64,000 nt of DNA, taken from NCBI RefSeq assembly GCF_030317115.1, contig NZ_JASZYF010000001.1:372001-436000 (forward strand), written 5' to 3'. Of this stretch, positions 1 through 8,548 are shown one piece after another. The translations under genes were made by a program, and so were the position numbers. The DNA comes from Variovorax gracilis (lineage in GTDB: Bacteria; Pseudomonadota; Gammaproteobacteria; Burkholderiales; Burkholderiaceae_C). The stretch's first letter is position 1, and every line of letters begins with the position of its first letter. The notes beneath the pieces were generated by a model. That model saw only the letters and a list, made by a program, of their open reading frames with translations. It was not told the DNA's origin and searched no databases.

Positions 1-69
1 GAAACCGCCGCCCTGATCGCTTCAGCCATGCGGATGGTGCAGGCCGGCAAGACGTCCGTCTCAGCTTGA
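1..69 (+). CDS. C-terminal end of an unidentified protein (partial)
   Basis: An open frame enters from the left edge and ends at a TGA at 67-69, giving only about 22 residues that finish KTSVSA. The codons (GCC, CTG, ATC, GTC) look like those of neighbouring real genes, so this is probably the tail of a plus-strand gene lying mostly outside the window. It is too short to name. The tRNA-Ser promoter starts about 40 nt downstream. Confidence 0.45.
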   Translation, partial: ETAALIASAMRMVQAGKTSVSA

Positions 70-110
70 TCGCTTTCGACGCAGACGCCCGGGGAAACGG
101 TTTCCGCCAC

Positions 111-119
111 TGCTACAAT
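111..119 (+). promoter_or_regulatory. Extended -10 promoter of tRNA-Ser
   Basis: TGCTACAAT fits an extended -10 element (TGn plus a TATAAT-like hexamer) and ends 9 nt before the first base of the tRNA, the right distance for a start just upstream of the mature 5' end. I see no good -35 box at 16-18 nt, which is tolerable for an extended -10 promoter. Confidence 0.5.
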
Positions 120-128
120 CGTGGGCTC

Positions 129-219
129 GGAGCGGTGGATGAGCGGTTTAAGTCGCACGCCTGGAAAGCGTGTGAGGGTTAATAGCCCTCCGCGGGTTCG
201 AATCCCGCCTGCTCCGCCA
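129..219 (+). tRNA. tRNA-Ser (anticodon GGA)
   Basis: A class II tRNA of 91 nt with CCA encoded. The acceptor stem pairs GGAGCGG with the segment before the discriminator G and CCA (one G-U). The anticodon stem CACGC/GCGTG closes the loop CTGGAAA with anticodon GGA at 163-165. A long variable arm follows, and the T-arm contains GGTTCGAATCC. It reads UCC/UCU serine codons. An intrinsic terminator follows at once. Confidence 0.97.
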
Positions 220-220
220 G

Positions 221-246
221 ATGGCCCTTACGGGCCATTTTTTTTC
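221..246 (+). terminator. Rho-independent terminator of tRNA-Ser
   Basis: A perfect 7-bp stem ATGGCCC/GGGCCAT with a 4-nt loop (TTAC) is followed by a run of T residues, starting 2 nt after the tRNA CCA end. Confidence 0.9.
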
Positions 247-248
247 GT

Positions 249-626
249 TCAAGCTGACCCAAACCGCCCTGCCCAGTAGGTCATCTCGCCGGCGTACAGC
301 TTGGACAGCATGGCTCGGCTGCTGGCATGAATGTCGTCGATGATCGCCATCATCACGGCCAGCGCATAACCTCTTGCCGTACACGTCCCCCAGTGCGAAG
401 CAGCGATCACGCTGTCCAGTGCGAACAGAGCCTGGCAGACCGACAGGAATTCACGGTCTAGCCACTGGCGATCAGCTTTGGGCCATTGCCACAAGACTCC
501 TGCCTGAACCAACAGGCTGCGATGCCGCAGGTGCCGAAACCGGTTGTGTGGTGCCAGATCGCTTGAGAATCGAAAGCTGGCCGCCATTGGACAGAGTGAT
601 GTAGTTCTCTCTCGACTTGACGACAA
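249..626 (-). pseudogene. Possible gene fragment downstream of the lipoprotein gene
   Basis: The last ~80 codons of this minus-strand frame (about 249-490) have codon use typical of real genes here (CTG, GCC, ATC, GAC, AAG) and encode a plausible mixed helical sequence, for example ALAVMMAIIDDIHASS and KLYAGEMTYW. The 5' half of the frame lies over the lipoprotein gene at 472-1296 in another frame and looks like a shadow, and no convincing start codon or ribosome site lies between. I read it as a possible 3' remnant of a lost gene beside tRNA-Ser, or a short gene with an unusual start. The product is not recognised. Confidence 0.3.
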
Positions 627-1296
627 GAGGCATGGCGGTTTTTCCGGGCCCGAGCGGATAGAGCCTGTTCGTGGACTTGGCGTACGTAAACATTACGGCG
701 GCACCATCGGCCACGACTTCAAACTTGTTCTCAACAAAGTTGTAGCAGGTACCGTCATCGGGAGCGGAGGTTCCTGCCGCCAAAAAGGCACCGTTGAGAA
801 CCGAGAACGTACCGTCTGCGTTGATCTGCACTTTCCCCGTTGGTTGCATCGCACAAGTACCGGAGGCAGAGCCATCCGACGTGTTGCCGGGCAGATTCAC
901 GATGTCCCAAACCCCTACGAGGGTCTTGGAGAGGTTGACGGCAATCTCCTTGTCGAGCGCGTCTTGCAGGTTGCTTGCGGACAGGCCGTTGGAGGCGTTT
1001 TCGAGCGATACGTTGGATGCAAGCACTTTCACGTTGTCCGGCAACTGGCTGGCCTGCACACGGATAAAACCGTCCTTGCCGGCGGCGACTTGCGTGCCGG
1101 ACTTCAACACGATGTTGGATGCCTTGACGGTGCCGTTTGAGTTGCCGCTGGCCGTCCCGCTCGATGAGCCGCCTGCCACTGCTTGTTCGCCCGAGCCACC
1201 GCCACCTCCGCATCCGACGAGAAGCATGGAGACCGCAAACGCGACGGAAACGGACGACCCCAGTGCGGCGGTGAACGTGCGATGGACCTTGGACAT
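472..1296 (-). CDS. Secreted lipoprotein, function unknown
   Basis: A 274-residue protein with a clear lipoprotein signal: basic N-terminus (MSKVHRTF), a hydrophobic segment, then LLVGC followed by a glycine run, so the lipid-modified cysteine is near residue 29. The mature part begins with a Gly/Ser-rich linker. A globular region follows with a GVWDIVNLPG motif near the middle that resembles the opening strand of small lipocalin-like or META-type beta-barrels, but this is only a resemblance. The start is supported by AAGGAAA about 5 nt upstream of ATG. It would be anchored to the outer membrane on the periplasmic side. It stands alone, with no operon partner. Confidence 0.75.
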   Translation of the reverse strand: MSKVHRTFTAALGSSVSVAFAVSMLLVGCGGGGGSGEQAVAGGSSSGTASGNSNGTVKASNIVLKSGTQVAAGKDGFIRVQASQLPDNVKVLASNVSLENASNGLSASNLQDALDKEIAVNLSKTLVGVWDIVNLPGNTSDGSASGTCAMQPTGKVQINADGTFSVLNGAFLAAGTSAPDDGTCYNFVENKFEVVADGAAVMFTYAKSTNRLYPLGPGKTAMPLVVKSRENYITLSNGGQLSILKRSGTTQPVSAPAASQPVGSGRSLVAMAQS

Positions 1297-1394
1297 TTGG
1301 GGTTTCCTTGAAAGCGGGCGACATCACCCACGCATACACTCAGCTGCGGTGCATGCGTCGACGTCTGTCGTGGTGCCCCAGTGGGGCTCAAGCC

Positions 1395-1724
1395 TCAGGA
1401 GGCTTCGTTGCGCTGGCGATAGCGCGATTCGGGCCGGGGCGGTGGCTCGGCGTCCATGTTCCAGCGCGCACCGAAGCTCGCCATGTACGCCACGATGCGC
1501 TCGACCTCTTCATCGCTGAGCACCTGGAATGCCGCCATGAAGAACGCTCGCGTCACGCTGATCTCGCGCGGGGTCTGTCCGCCCGTGTGCTTTCGCCACT
1601 GCTCCGGCTGCACTGCGAACAGACGCGCCATCTCATAGGCCGTGAGGCCAAACTGCTCCTTGAGCACTTGGAGGTCTTTCGGCGTTGGCGCGCGGTACTC
1701 GGTGACCGGAGGCGTGATTCGCAT
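1395..1724 (-). CDS. Small helix-turn-helix-like protein
   Basis: A 109-residue protein starting MRITPPVTEYRAP. An open frame continues upstream for another 89 codons, but that part is arginine/serine-rich and looks non-coding, so the ATG at 1724 is preferred. Residues ~20-45 (TAYEMARLFAVQPEQWRKH) look like the first two helices of an XRE/Cro-type helix-turn-helix, followed by a helical section with VLSDEEVERIVAYM. A DNA-binding regulator or antitoxin-like role is possible; no partner toxin gene adjoins it. Two inverted repeats lie about 130-155 nt upstream and may be its operators. Confidence 0.6.
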   Translation of the reverse strand: MRITPPVTEYRAPTPKDLQVLKEQFGLTAYEMARLFAVQPEQWRKHTGGQTPREISVTRAFFMAAFQVLSDEEVERIVAYMASFGARWNMDAEPPPRPESRYRQRNEAS

Positions 1725-1850
1725 GGTTTTCGCCCGGCTGTCGCTGGAGCCCGTCACTTGGCCCTTGCAGCGGGGAATGCCTGATTCATCGGTTACGTCC
1801 TTGAAGGGTTGAGGGCGCTGCGCTACGCTGCACCACAGCATGAATCTTAC

Positions 1851-1880
1851 CGACCTTTTAGGTCGCCAACTGAATAGTTG
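1851..1880. promoter_or_regulatory. Two adjacent inverted repeats, possible operator
   Basis: CGACC-TTTTA-GGTCG (1851-1865) is followed one base later by CAACT-GAAT-AGTTG (1867-1880). Both are perfect 5-bp inverted repeats with 4-5 nt centres, the size of a dimeric helix-turn-helix regulator site. They lie upstream of the minus-strand HTH-like gene. Confidence 0.4.
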
Positions 1881-2036
1881 AGCGGAAAGGTCCGTGAACC
1901 AATGCGCGGTTCGAGCAGATTCAAGTCGCGGGGCGACAGGGCCACTGACAATGCTGCGCCTTGCCCGGTGCGAAGATGGGTTTCGCCGCAATTCACGAGA
2001 GACTCGGCAGTGTCCACCTGCATCAGGAACGTCTTG

Positions 2037-2062
2037 AAAGCCCCGCTCGTCGGGGCTTTCTT
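2037..2062 (+). terminator. Orphan intrinsic terminator-like hairpin
   Basis: AAAGCCCCG and CGGGGCTTT form a 9-bp stem with a 5-nt loop, followed by CTTGTT. The T tract is only moderate. No plus-strand gene lies between the tRNA-Ser terminator and this hairpin. Confidence 0.55.
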
Positions 2063-2186
2063 GTTGACATCCTTTTCGACCGCGCGGAACTTCGTCTGCT
2101 TTCTCCTACGTGACGGCGCGGCCGAAGCGCATGGATTTCCGCGCGTAAGGCGCTAGCCTTGCGGACTTGCACTGGCAGGAATTCGC

Positions 2187-2576
2187 ATGGCCCTCTTCAC
2201 ATTCCTTGTCGAAGACAACAGGACCATCCGAGACAATTTGATCCCCGCACTGGAGGACTTGGCCGACGCCACGGTCGTGGGCCTCGCCGAAACCGAGTCT
2301 GAAGCGGTCGCCTGGCTCAACTCCCGTCCCGACGATTGGCAACTCCTCGTCGTGGACCTGTTTCTCAAGGAAGGCTCGGGACTGGGTGTGCTTCGCAACT
2401 GCATGAACCGCCCGGCTTCGAAGCGCGCCGTCGTACTCAGCAACTACATCAATGCCGACATCCGGGCACGGTGCATGGCGCTGGGTGCGGACGCGGTGTT
2501 CGACAAATCGAGGGAGCTCGAAGCCTTCTTCGACTATTGCAACGACGGCAAGCGCGCGCATCCACGAACACGGTAG
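2187..2576 (+). CDS. Stand-alone response-regulator receiver protein
   Basis: A 129-residue protein consisting almost only of a CheY-like receiver domain. Visible conserved residues are the acidic pair E9/D10, the phospho-acceptor D57 in LLVVDLF, S85 in the Thr/Ser switch position and K107 in VFDKS. There is no DNA-binding or enzymatic output domain, only a short basic tail. It probably works by protein-protein contact with a partner encoded elsewhere, since no histidine kinase is next to it. GGCAGG lies upstream of the ATG. A bidirectional terminator separates it from the convergent amino-acid binding protein. Confidence 0.85.
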   Translation: MALFTFLVEDNRTIRDNLIPALEDLADATVVGLAETESEAVAWLNSRPDDWQLLVVDLFLKEGSGLGVLRNCMNRPASKRAVVLSNYINADIRARCMALGADAVFDKSRELEAFFDYCNDGKRAHPRTR

Positions 2577-2595
2577 CGGTTTCAGCGCGACCATG

Positions 2596-2622
2596 AAAAA
2601 AGGGCCCGAAGGCCCTTTTCCG
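2596..2622. terminator. Bidirectional terminator
   Basis: AAAAAGGGCC and GGCCCTTTTC pair around a CGAA loop, with A-rich and T-rich flanks. It lies between the receiver gene (ends 2576) and the convergent binding-protein gene (ends 2638) and can serve both. Confidence 0.85.
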
Positions 2623-2637
2623 TTTTCAGCGTGAAGC

Positions 2638-3843
2638 TCAGCGCACCACGGCGATTTGCGTACGCGCACCATTCTTGTAGGTGTACAGCGTCAGCGCACC
2701 GTTCTTGATGTCGCCCTTTTCGTCGAACGCGATCGGACCGGTCAGGCCCTTGTATTCGACCTTGCTGACTTCAGGGAGGTACTTCTCGGGATCCGACGAA
2801 CCAGCCTTCTGCATCGCGGCAGCCAGCACTTGCACGGCGTCGTAGACGTACGGTGCATAGATCTGGACTTCAACGCCGTTCTTTTCCTTGAACTTGGTCT
2901 TCCAGGCATCCAGCGGAGCCTTGAAGTCACCGTCCACGCCACCGGCTTCAGCGCACACCACCATGTCTTCGCCGATCGCATCGCCAGCCAGCTTGGCCAG
3001 TTCGCCGGTGCACAGGCCATCGCCGCCCATGAACTTGACGTTCATGCCGAGCTGCTTGACCTGCTTGAGCATCGGGCCACCGACGGCGTCCATGCCGCCG
3101 AAGAACAGCACGTCGGGCTTGGCACCCTTCAGCTTGGTCAGGATGGCGTTGAAGTCGGTCGACTTGTCGGTCGTGAATTCGTGGCCGACGATGGTGCCGC
3201 CGGCGGCCTTGGCGGCCTTCTCGAATTCTTCGGCAACGCCTTGGCCGTAAGCGGTGCGGTCGTCGATCACGGCAATGTTCTTGCCCTTGAGCGTTTCGAC
3301 TGCGTACTTGCCCAGCGTGCCGCCGAGTTGCGTGTCGTCGGCCACCACGCGGAACGTGGTCTTGAAGCCCTGGCGCGTGTACTTGGGGTTGGTTGCCGAC
3401 GGCGAGATCTGCGGGATGCCAGCGTCGCTGTAGAGCTTGGAGGCAGGGATCGTGGTGCCGGAATTCAGGTGACCCACAACGCCATTGACCTTGCTGTCGA
3501 CCAGCTTCTGGGCGACCGCGGTGCCTTGCTTCGGATCGGCTGCGTCGTCTTCGGCGAGCAGTTCGAACTTGGCAACTTTGTCGCCGATCTTGATGCCCTT
3601 TGCATTGAGGTCTTCGATGGCCATGCGTGCGCCGAACTCGTTGTCCTTGCCGAGGTGGGCGATGGCGCCGCTGGTCGGTGCAACGTGACCGATCTTCACG
3701 ACGAGCGCTTCAGCCGGAGGTGCTGCCGGTGCGGGCGCCGCTGCAGTCGGTGCGGAAGCAGCGGGTGCAGCTGCTTCTTCCTTCTTGCCACAGGCCACAA
3801 GCGCGAGAGCAGCCAGTGCGACCGCAGTCCATTTCAATTGCAT
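2638..3843 (-). CDS. Branched-chain amino-acid ABC transporter substrate-binding lipoprotein
   Basis: A 401-residue periplasmic binding protein of the Leu/Ile/Val-binding (LivJ/LivK) family. MQLKWTAVALAALALVAC is a lipoprotein signal with the cysteine at residue 18, followed by an Ala/Pro linker to about residue 45. The receptor fold has the usual family features: VVKIGHVAPTSG at the start, GTTIPASKLY, a hinge strand with VIDDRTAYGQG, and DVLFFGGMD in the second lobe. The ATG at 3843 is preferred over longer frames because GGAGGT lies just upstream and the signal peptide starts there. No permease or ATPase genes adjoin, so it is an orphan receptor. The exact ligand cannot be read from sequence. 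Confidence 0.92.
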   Translation of the reverse strand: MQLKWTAVALAALALVACGKKEEAAAPAASAPTAAAPAPAAPPAEALVVKIGHVAPTSGAIAHLGKDNEFGARMAIEDLNAKGIKIGDKVAKFELLAEDDAADPKQGTAVAQKLVDSKVNGVVGHLNSGTTIPASKLYSDAGIPQISPSATNPKYTRQGFKTTFRVVADDTQLGGTLGKYAVETLKGKNIAVIDDRTAYGQGVAEEFEKAAKAAGGTIVGHEFTTDKSTDFNAILTKLKGAKPDVLFFGGMDAVGGPMLKQVKQLGMNVKFMGGDGLCTGELAKLAGDAIGEDMVVCAEAGGVDGDFKAPLDAWKTKFKEKNGVEVQIYAPYVYDAVQVLAAAMQKAGSSDPEKYLPEVSKVEYKGLTGPIAFDEKGDIKNGALTLYTYKNGARTQIAVVR

Positions 3844-3968
3844 GGGAAACCTCCAGAACATTGATAAATAGAGAGTTGAAAACCGGTCTTTCGATCCAGG
3901 CACGAAGACTGAGCAAATATCGCGCCGCGGATGCGCAGCGCCCTCGCGCATTCGACCCGGCGCGCAGT

Positions 3969-4385
3969 TTAGCCCAAGGATTGCGGGCCGAAAGCTGGCG
4001 TAGACCCTGTGTTGTCGGAAAGCTCTCGGGCCAAAGCTTCGCTCACCAGCGCACGCAAAACCGCTTCGATTTCGGCGCGTAGACCGGGGATCATCCTGTC
4101 GAGATGTTGCTGAACGGCGGCTGACACCGCATCGCTCACGCGCTCCTCGAGCGACAGGTCGACACGCTGCAGAACGCGGTGCAGCAATTGCTCTTCGAGC
4201 CGGAAAGCATCGGTTTCCGAAAGCTTGGCCTGGGGGGTCAGCGCAACCGCGTGCGAGGGCTCGATCACTGCGGGCGCCGGCGCCGGCGAAGGTGCCGGCG
4301 CTTCAACGGCGGGCGCTCCTTCAGGCGGCAGTTCGAGCACCGTCGTCAGGGTCGGCACGAAGCGTGGCGGGGTGCGCTGCGTCAT
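3969..4385 (-). CDS. Conserved hypothetical protein downstream of holC
   Basis: A 138-residue protein with a Pro/Ala-rich, probably disordered N-terminal half (residues ~20-45). The C-terminal half is amphipathic and helical, with EEQLLHRVLQRVDLSLEERV and RMIPGLRAEIEAVLRALVSEAL. I do not recognise a named family. Its ATG overlaps the holC stop by one base (TGATG), so it is the last gene of a pepA-holC-orf operon and is likely translated by coupling. The conserved position next to a DNA polymerase III subunit gene does not by itself indicate its job. Confidence 0.75.
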   Translation of the reverse strand: MTQRTPPRFVPTLTTVLELPPEGAPAVEAPAPSPAPAPAVIEPSHAVALTPQAKLSETDAFRLEEQLLHRVLQRVDLSLEERVSDAVSAAVQQHLDRMIPGLRAEIEAVLRALVSEALARELSDNTGSTPAFGPQSLG

Positions 4386-4822
4386 CAGCTTGCACTCCCG
4401 CCATAGGGGTGGGTGCGAATGGCATACCCACGGTCCTTGTAGTGCCGCCAGCGCGTGCGGCCCGCGAGCTTGTCGGCGTCGTCGCTGCTGACGATGTCGA
4501 TCAGCCGCTCGAAGCGCTCGAACCTCGCGGGCAGTTCGGCACCGAGATTCACGAGGATGGGCCGATCAGGCAGCGAGGCCTCGCCGCTTTCGGCAAGCAC
4601 AACCGGCGATCGCGCCACGACGTGAGCGTCGTCATGGATGCGGCAGTGCGGGATGAACTCGGTCGGCATCAAGGTCCACAGCGATTGGTCGACAGCGTCC
4701 AGCGTGGCGGCGTCGGCGACCACCACCAGACGCGCGCCGTGCGCGGCGACCGCCTTGCGAAGCAGCCGGCAGGCGTAGCCCACCTTGTCCGGCATGTTGT
4801 AGTGGCCGTCGATTTCAGTCAC
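4385..4822 (-). CDS. holC: DNA polymerase III subunit chi
   Basis: A 145-residue HolC-type protein. Chi joins psi in the clamp-loader complex and contacts single-strand-binding protein at the replication fork. Recognisable features are [17 protein letters not shown] near the N-terminus, [12 protein letters not shown] in the middle, and RPILVNLG with a late FERLIDIVS segment. The start is a GTG at 4822 that overlaps the pepA stop (GTGA), a standard coupled arrangement; the upstream in-frame extension lies antisense-like inside pepA and is rejected. pepA-holC is a common gene order in beta- and gammaproteobacteria, which supports both calls. Confidence 0.9.
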   Translation of the reverse strand: MTEIDGHYNMPDKVGYACRLLRKAVAAHGARLVVVADAATLDAVDQSLWTLMPTEFIPHCRIHDDAHVVARSPVVLAESGEASLPDRPILVNLGAELPARFERFERLIDIVSSDDADKLAGRTRWRHYKDRGYAIRTHPYGGSAS

Positions 4823-6312
4823 GCCGCCGACCGGGTCTTTCTGGCCTTGCGCGCGGGCGACTTCGCATCGCTCTTCCGGCTCTGGCCCAGCAGGTAGTTC
4901 AGCAGCAGGCCCACGGGCCGGCCGGTGGAGCCCTTGCTCGCGCCGCTCTTCCACGCGGTGCCTGCGATGTCCAAGTGCGCCCACGGAAAATCGCTCGTGA
5001 AGCGCTGCAGGAACTTGGCGGCGGTGATCGCACCGCCCGCGCGCCCGGCGATGTTGGCGACGTCGGCGAAGTTGCTCTTCAGTCCCTCTGCGTAATCGTC
5101 GTCCAGGGGCAGGCGCCAGCAGCGATCCTGCGACTCCTCACCGGCGGCGGCCAGCGCGCCGGCAAGGGCGTCGTCGCCCGAGAACAGACCGCTGCGCACG
5201 CCGCCCAGCGCCACAACGCAGGCGCCGGTGAGCGTCGCGATGTCGATCACGGCCGTGGGCGCGAAACGCTTGGCGTAAGTGAGCGCGTCGCACAGGATCA
5301 GGCGCCCTTCCGCGTCGGTGTTGAGCACCTCGATGGTCTGCCCGCTCATGCTGGTCACGACGTCGCCAGGCTTGACGGCGTGGCCGTCGTTCATGTTCTC
5401 GCAGGAAGGCACCAGGCCGATCACGTTGATGGCCGGCTGGATGTCGCCGAGCGCGCGAAACACGCCCAGCACGCTTGCCGCGCCGCACATGTCGAACTTC
5501 ATCTCGTCCATTTCGGCGGCGGGCTTGAGCGAAACGCCTCCGGTGTCGAAAGTGATGCCCTTGCCGACCAGCACGACCGGCGCCTGGTCCTTGGGCGCGC
5601 CGTGGTAACGCAGCACGATGAAGCGCAGCGGCTCGGCCGACCCCTGTGCGACCGCAGAGAAGGCGCCCATGCCGAGCTTGGCGACTTCCTTGGGGCCGAG
5701 CACCTCGCACTTGATGTTCGGCAGTCCGGCCAGTTCCTTCGCCGCATCGGCCAGCAACGTGGGAGTGCAATGGTTGCCGGGACGGTTGCCCCATTCCTTT
5801 GCCAGTTCGATGCCCGCGACGGTCGCGGTGGCTTCATCGAAAGCCTGCCGCAGCGGCCCTGCATCCGCCACGCCGATGCTCAGGTGACGAATCGTCCGCG
5901 CCTCGGCTTTCGACTTGGTGGTGGTGTAGACATAGCTGGCGTCGGCCGCCGCGATCACCGCACCGCCGACCCCGGCCGCGTCCGCAGCCTGCGCGAACAC
6001 GATGGTCACGCGCTTGGGATTCGAGCCCTTCGCCGCGTTGACGGCCGCGATCACGGTAGAGCGGACCGACGAGGGGCTGCCATCCCCCACCGACGCCAGC
6101 ACCACGCGCGGCGCGCTCACGCCGGCCGGCCGATACACGGCGAGCAGTTTGCCGGCCTTGTCGGGCAGATCGGCAGACTTGCGGGCGTCGGCGATCAGTG
6201 TGGAGAGCGCATCCTTGGAGGTGCTGGATCCGGACGCCACGAGCACGATGAGCACATCGCATTTTTCCGTGGCAGCCTGGGCGATGGAGAGGGTCTTGAG
6301 TTGAAAGTCCAT
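4819..6312 (-). CDS. pepA: Leucyl aminopeptidase (M17 family)
   Basis: A 497-residue cytosolic leucyl aminopeptidase of the usual length. The N-terminal macro-like domain spans about residues 1-170. The catalytic domain carries the family signature NTDAEGRL at 331-338, and metal/active-site residues are visible in KGITFDTGG (K251, D256). It removes N-terminal residues from peptides with two metal ions as a hexamer; in E. coli it also binds DNA. It is divergent from lptF, with about 20 nt between the start codons, so the two promoters must share or overlap this spacer. It heads the pepA-holC-orf operon. Confidence 0.96.
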   Translation of the reverse strand: MDFQLKTLSIAQAATEKCDVLIVLVASGSSTSKDALSTLIADARKSADLPDKAGKLLAVYRPAGVSAPRVVLASVGDGSPSSVRSTVIAAVNAAKGSNPKRVTIVFAQAADAAGVGGAVIAAADASYVYTTTKSKAEARTIRHLSIGVADAGPLRQAFDEATATVAGIELAKEWGNRPGNHCTPTLLADAAKELAGLPNIKCEVLGPKEVAKLGMGAFSAVAQGSAEPLRFIVLRYHGAPKDQAPVVLVGKGITFDTGGVSLKPAAEMDEMKFDMCGAASVLGVFRALGDIQPAINVIGLVPSCENMNDGHAVKPGDVVTSMSGQTIEVLNTDAEGRLILCDALTYAKRFAPTAVIDIATLTGACVVALGGVRSGLFSGDDALAGALAAAGEESQDRCWRLPLDDDYAEGLKSNFADVANIAGRAGGAITAAKFLQRFTSDFPWAHLDIAGTAWKSGASKGSTGRPVGLLLNYLLGQSRKSDAKSPARKARKTRSAA

Positions 6313-6333
6313 AATCCTTTTTTTCCCTCGACG

Positions 6334-7443
6334 ATGTTATTCCATTCCTCTATACGCAAGGAGCTGTCGCGCAGCTTCGGGGCCACGCTGGTGGTTCTGG
6401 TCACCATCGTGATGACCATGATGCTGATCCGCACGCTCGGACTGGCGGCCAAGGGCAGCGTGAACCCCTCCGAGGTCTTCCTCGTGATGACCTATACCGT
6501 GCTCGGCTACATGCCGACCATCCTGGGCCTGTGCCTGTTCATCGCGATCGTCGGCACGCTCTCGCGCATGTACCGCGACAGCGAGATGGTGATCTGGTTC
6601 TCCGCGGGACGAGGACTGGCCGAGTTCCTGCGGCCCCTCTACCAGTTCGCATGGCCGATCCTGCTGCTCATCGCCGTGCTGGCGCTGGTCGGCTGGCCCT
6701 GGGCCAACTCGCAGACCCAGGGCATGCGCCAACGCTATGAACGCCGCAGCGACATCGAAAGAGTTGCGCCGGGCGAGTTTCGCGAGTCGTCCGGGCGCCT
6801 GCGCGTCTTCTTCATCGACAAGGACGCACCCGACAGCGCCACGGCGAACAACGTCTTCATTTCCTCCATCGAACGCAACCTGCAGATCATCACGTCCGCA
6901 CGCAGCGGCCGGATGGAGGACATCGATGGCGTCCGCTTCCTGCTGCTGAACAACGGGCAGCGCCTGGAGCGACCGCTCACGCCGGACGCCATCAAGATCA
7001 GCGAATTCGAGACTTACGGCGCCAAGGTCGGCGGTCGCCTGAACAGTTCGCCGGACGCCGCCCCGGTGCGCACCCGCACCACGCTGACGCTGCTGCGCGA
7101 CCCCACCATGGCCAATCGGGGCGAGTTGGCATGGCGCATCGGCATGCTGTTCGCCGCGGTCAATTTCGTCCTGCTGGCGTTGACGCTATCGAGTGTGAAC
7201 CCGCGCGTCGGACGCAGCGGCAACCTGCTCTTCGCGCTGTTCGCCTTCGTCATCTACTACAACGTGCTCAACCTGGGTCAGAACTGGATCGGCTCCGGCC
7301 GCTTCAGCATGGGCGGCTTCATGCTGGCCCTGCATGGCGGCGCGCTGCTCATCGGCCTGCTCTGGCTGGCCAAACGACACTACAACTGGGGCCGCCCATC
7401 GCGCCGTTCCGGTTCCCCTCCCGCAACGACACCGCACGCGTGA
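6334..7443 (+). CDS. lptF: LPS export ABC transporter permease LptF
   Basis: A 369-residue inner-membrane permease of the LptB2FG complex, which extracts LPS from the inner membrane and feeds it to the Lpt bridge. It starts [15 protein letters not shown], a typical LptF beginning. Three membrane segments lie at the N-terminal side ([17 protein letters not shown] and following). A periplasmic beta-jellyroll domain occupies about residues 130-240, and three more membrane segments end near residue 350. The frame is open far upstream, but that part is antisense to pepA. It is followed by lptG with a 4-base overlap. Confidence 0.95.
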   Translation: MLFHSSIRKELSRSFGATLVVLVTIVMTMMLIRTLGLAAKGSVNPSEVFLVMTYTVLGYMPTILGLCLFIAIVGTLSRMYRDSEMVIWFSAGRGLAEFLRPLYQFAWPILLLIAVLALVGWPWANSQTQGMRQRYERRSDIERVAPGEFRESSGRLRVFFIDKDAPDSATANNVFISSIERNLQIITSARSGRMEDIDGVRFLLLNNGQRLERPLTPDAIKISEFETYGAKVGGRLNSSPDAAPVRTRTTLTLLRDPTMANRGELAWRIGMLFAAVNFVLLALTLSSVNPRVGRSGNLLFALFAFVIYYNVLNLGQNWIGSGRFSMGGFMLALHGGALLIGLLWLAKRHYNWGRPSRRSGSPPATTPHA

Positions 7444-8546
7444 AAACAATCCGTCGCCTGATCTATGTCGAGGTGGTGAAGGCGGTCGCCTTCGTTGCCC
7501 TCGGCTTCCTGAGCCTGTTCTTCTTCTTCGACTTCGTCGACGAACTGCAATCGATCGGCCGCCCCGAAAGTCTCGGCTACGGCGCCGGGCAGGCCCTGAT
7601 CTACGTGACGCTCCTGATCCCCAGCCACCTCTACGAGTTGCTGCCGATCGCGGTGCTGATCGGCACCATCTTCGTGATGGCGAGACTCGCGCAAAGTTCG
7701 GAATACACGATCTTGCGCACCAGCGGTCTCGGCCCCTGGCGCGCATTGCGCACGCTGCTGTTGCTGGGCCTCGCCTTCGTGGTGCTCACCTTTGCCATTG
7801 GCGACTACATCGCGCCAGCCTCCGACCGGACGGCACAATTGCTCAAGGCACGCTTCCAGAACGTCTATTCCTTCGTCGGAAACACGGGAGCGTGGCTGAA
7901 GGAAAAGCAAGGCGAAAACTCCTACGCCGTCAACGTGGCCACCATGTCGCGCAATGGCATGCTGAAGGATCCGCGCATCCTGGAGTTCGGGCCGAACGGC
8001 TTCATCATGTCGCAGGTGTCCGCCGCCTCCGCACACACGGACGACGGCCATTGGACGCTGGTCGACGTGGAGCGCCAGGAGTACGACACGCGCGGCCCCG
8101 GCGAACCACGCATCGTCACGACCAAGATCCCCATGCTGGAGTGGCCGACCTCGCTGACCACCGAAATGGTGTCGGTCGCCCTGCTACGCCCGGACCGCAT
8201 GCGCACGCTCGACCTGTTCGACTACATCCGCCACCTCGAGGCCAACGGCCAGACGGCCCAGCGCTATGAGATCGAGTTCTGGCGCAAGGTGTTCTATCCG
8301 TTGTCCTGCCTGGTGATGGTCGTGCTCGCGCTGCCCTTTGCCTACCTGCATTTCCGGCAGGCCGGCATCACCACCTATGTCTTCGGCGGCGTGATGATCG
8401 GCATCAGCTTCTTCCTGCTGAACAACGTCTTCGGCTACCTGGGCAACCTCGGCAACTGGTGGCCATGGATGACAGCGGCCGCGCCGGGCCTGATCTATTC
8501 AGTCATGTCGCTGGCCGCTTTCAGTTGGCTGGTGCTGCGGCGCTAG
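7440..8546 (+). CDS. lptG: LPS export ABC transporter permease LptG
   Basis: A 368-residue partner of LptF. It starts at GTG 7440, overlapping the lptF stop (GTGA), and the protein begins with [15 protein letters not shown]. Six membrane segments in a 3+3 arrangement flank a periplasmic domain (about residues 110-250). FYPLSCLVMVVLALPFAY and MIGISFFLLNNVFGYLGNL are characteristic C-terminal LptG segments. Together with LptF and the cytosolic ATPase LptB (not in this window) it drives LPS to the outer membrane. Confidence 0.95.
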   Translation: MKTIRRLIYVEVVKAVAFVALGFLSLFFFFDFVDELQSIGRPESLGYGAGQALIYVTLLIPSHLYELLPIAVLIGTIFVMARLAQSSEYTILRTSGLGPWRALRTLLLLGLAFVVLTFAIGDYIAPASDRTAQLLKARFQNVYSFVGNTGAWLKEKQGENSYAVNVATMSRNGMLKDPRILEFGPNGFIMSQVSAASAHTDDGHWTLVDVERQEYDTRGPGEPRIVTTKIPMLEWPTSLTTEMVSVALLRPDRMRTLDLFDYIRHLEANGQTAQRYEIEFWRKVFYPLSCLVMVVLALPFAYLHFRQAGITTYVFGGVMIGISFFLLNNVFGYLGNLGNWWPWMTAAAPGLIYSVMSLAAFSWLVLRR

Positions 8547-8548
8547 CC

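Larger units (their letters stand above)
1725..2186. other. Intergenic region with palindromes and an orphan terminator
   Basis: These 462 nt lie between divergent small genes. I see no convincing protein-coding frame. They contain two tandem inverted repeats (1851-1880) and a terminator-shaped hairpin (2037-2059) that follows no identifiable plus-strand gene. A small RNA ending at the hairpin is possible but not shown. Confidence 0.6.

Noticed and set aside
1878-2156. 92-codon plus-strand frame before the receiver gene
   Set aside because: It reads through the terminator hairpin, has no ribosome site, and its residues are Arg/Ser-rich.
4975-6333. Long 5' extension of the lptF reading frame
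   Set aside because: The extension is antisense to pepA; true LptF begins at 6334 with its normal N-terminus.
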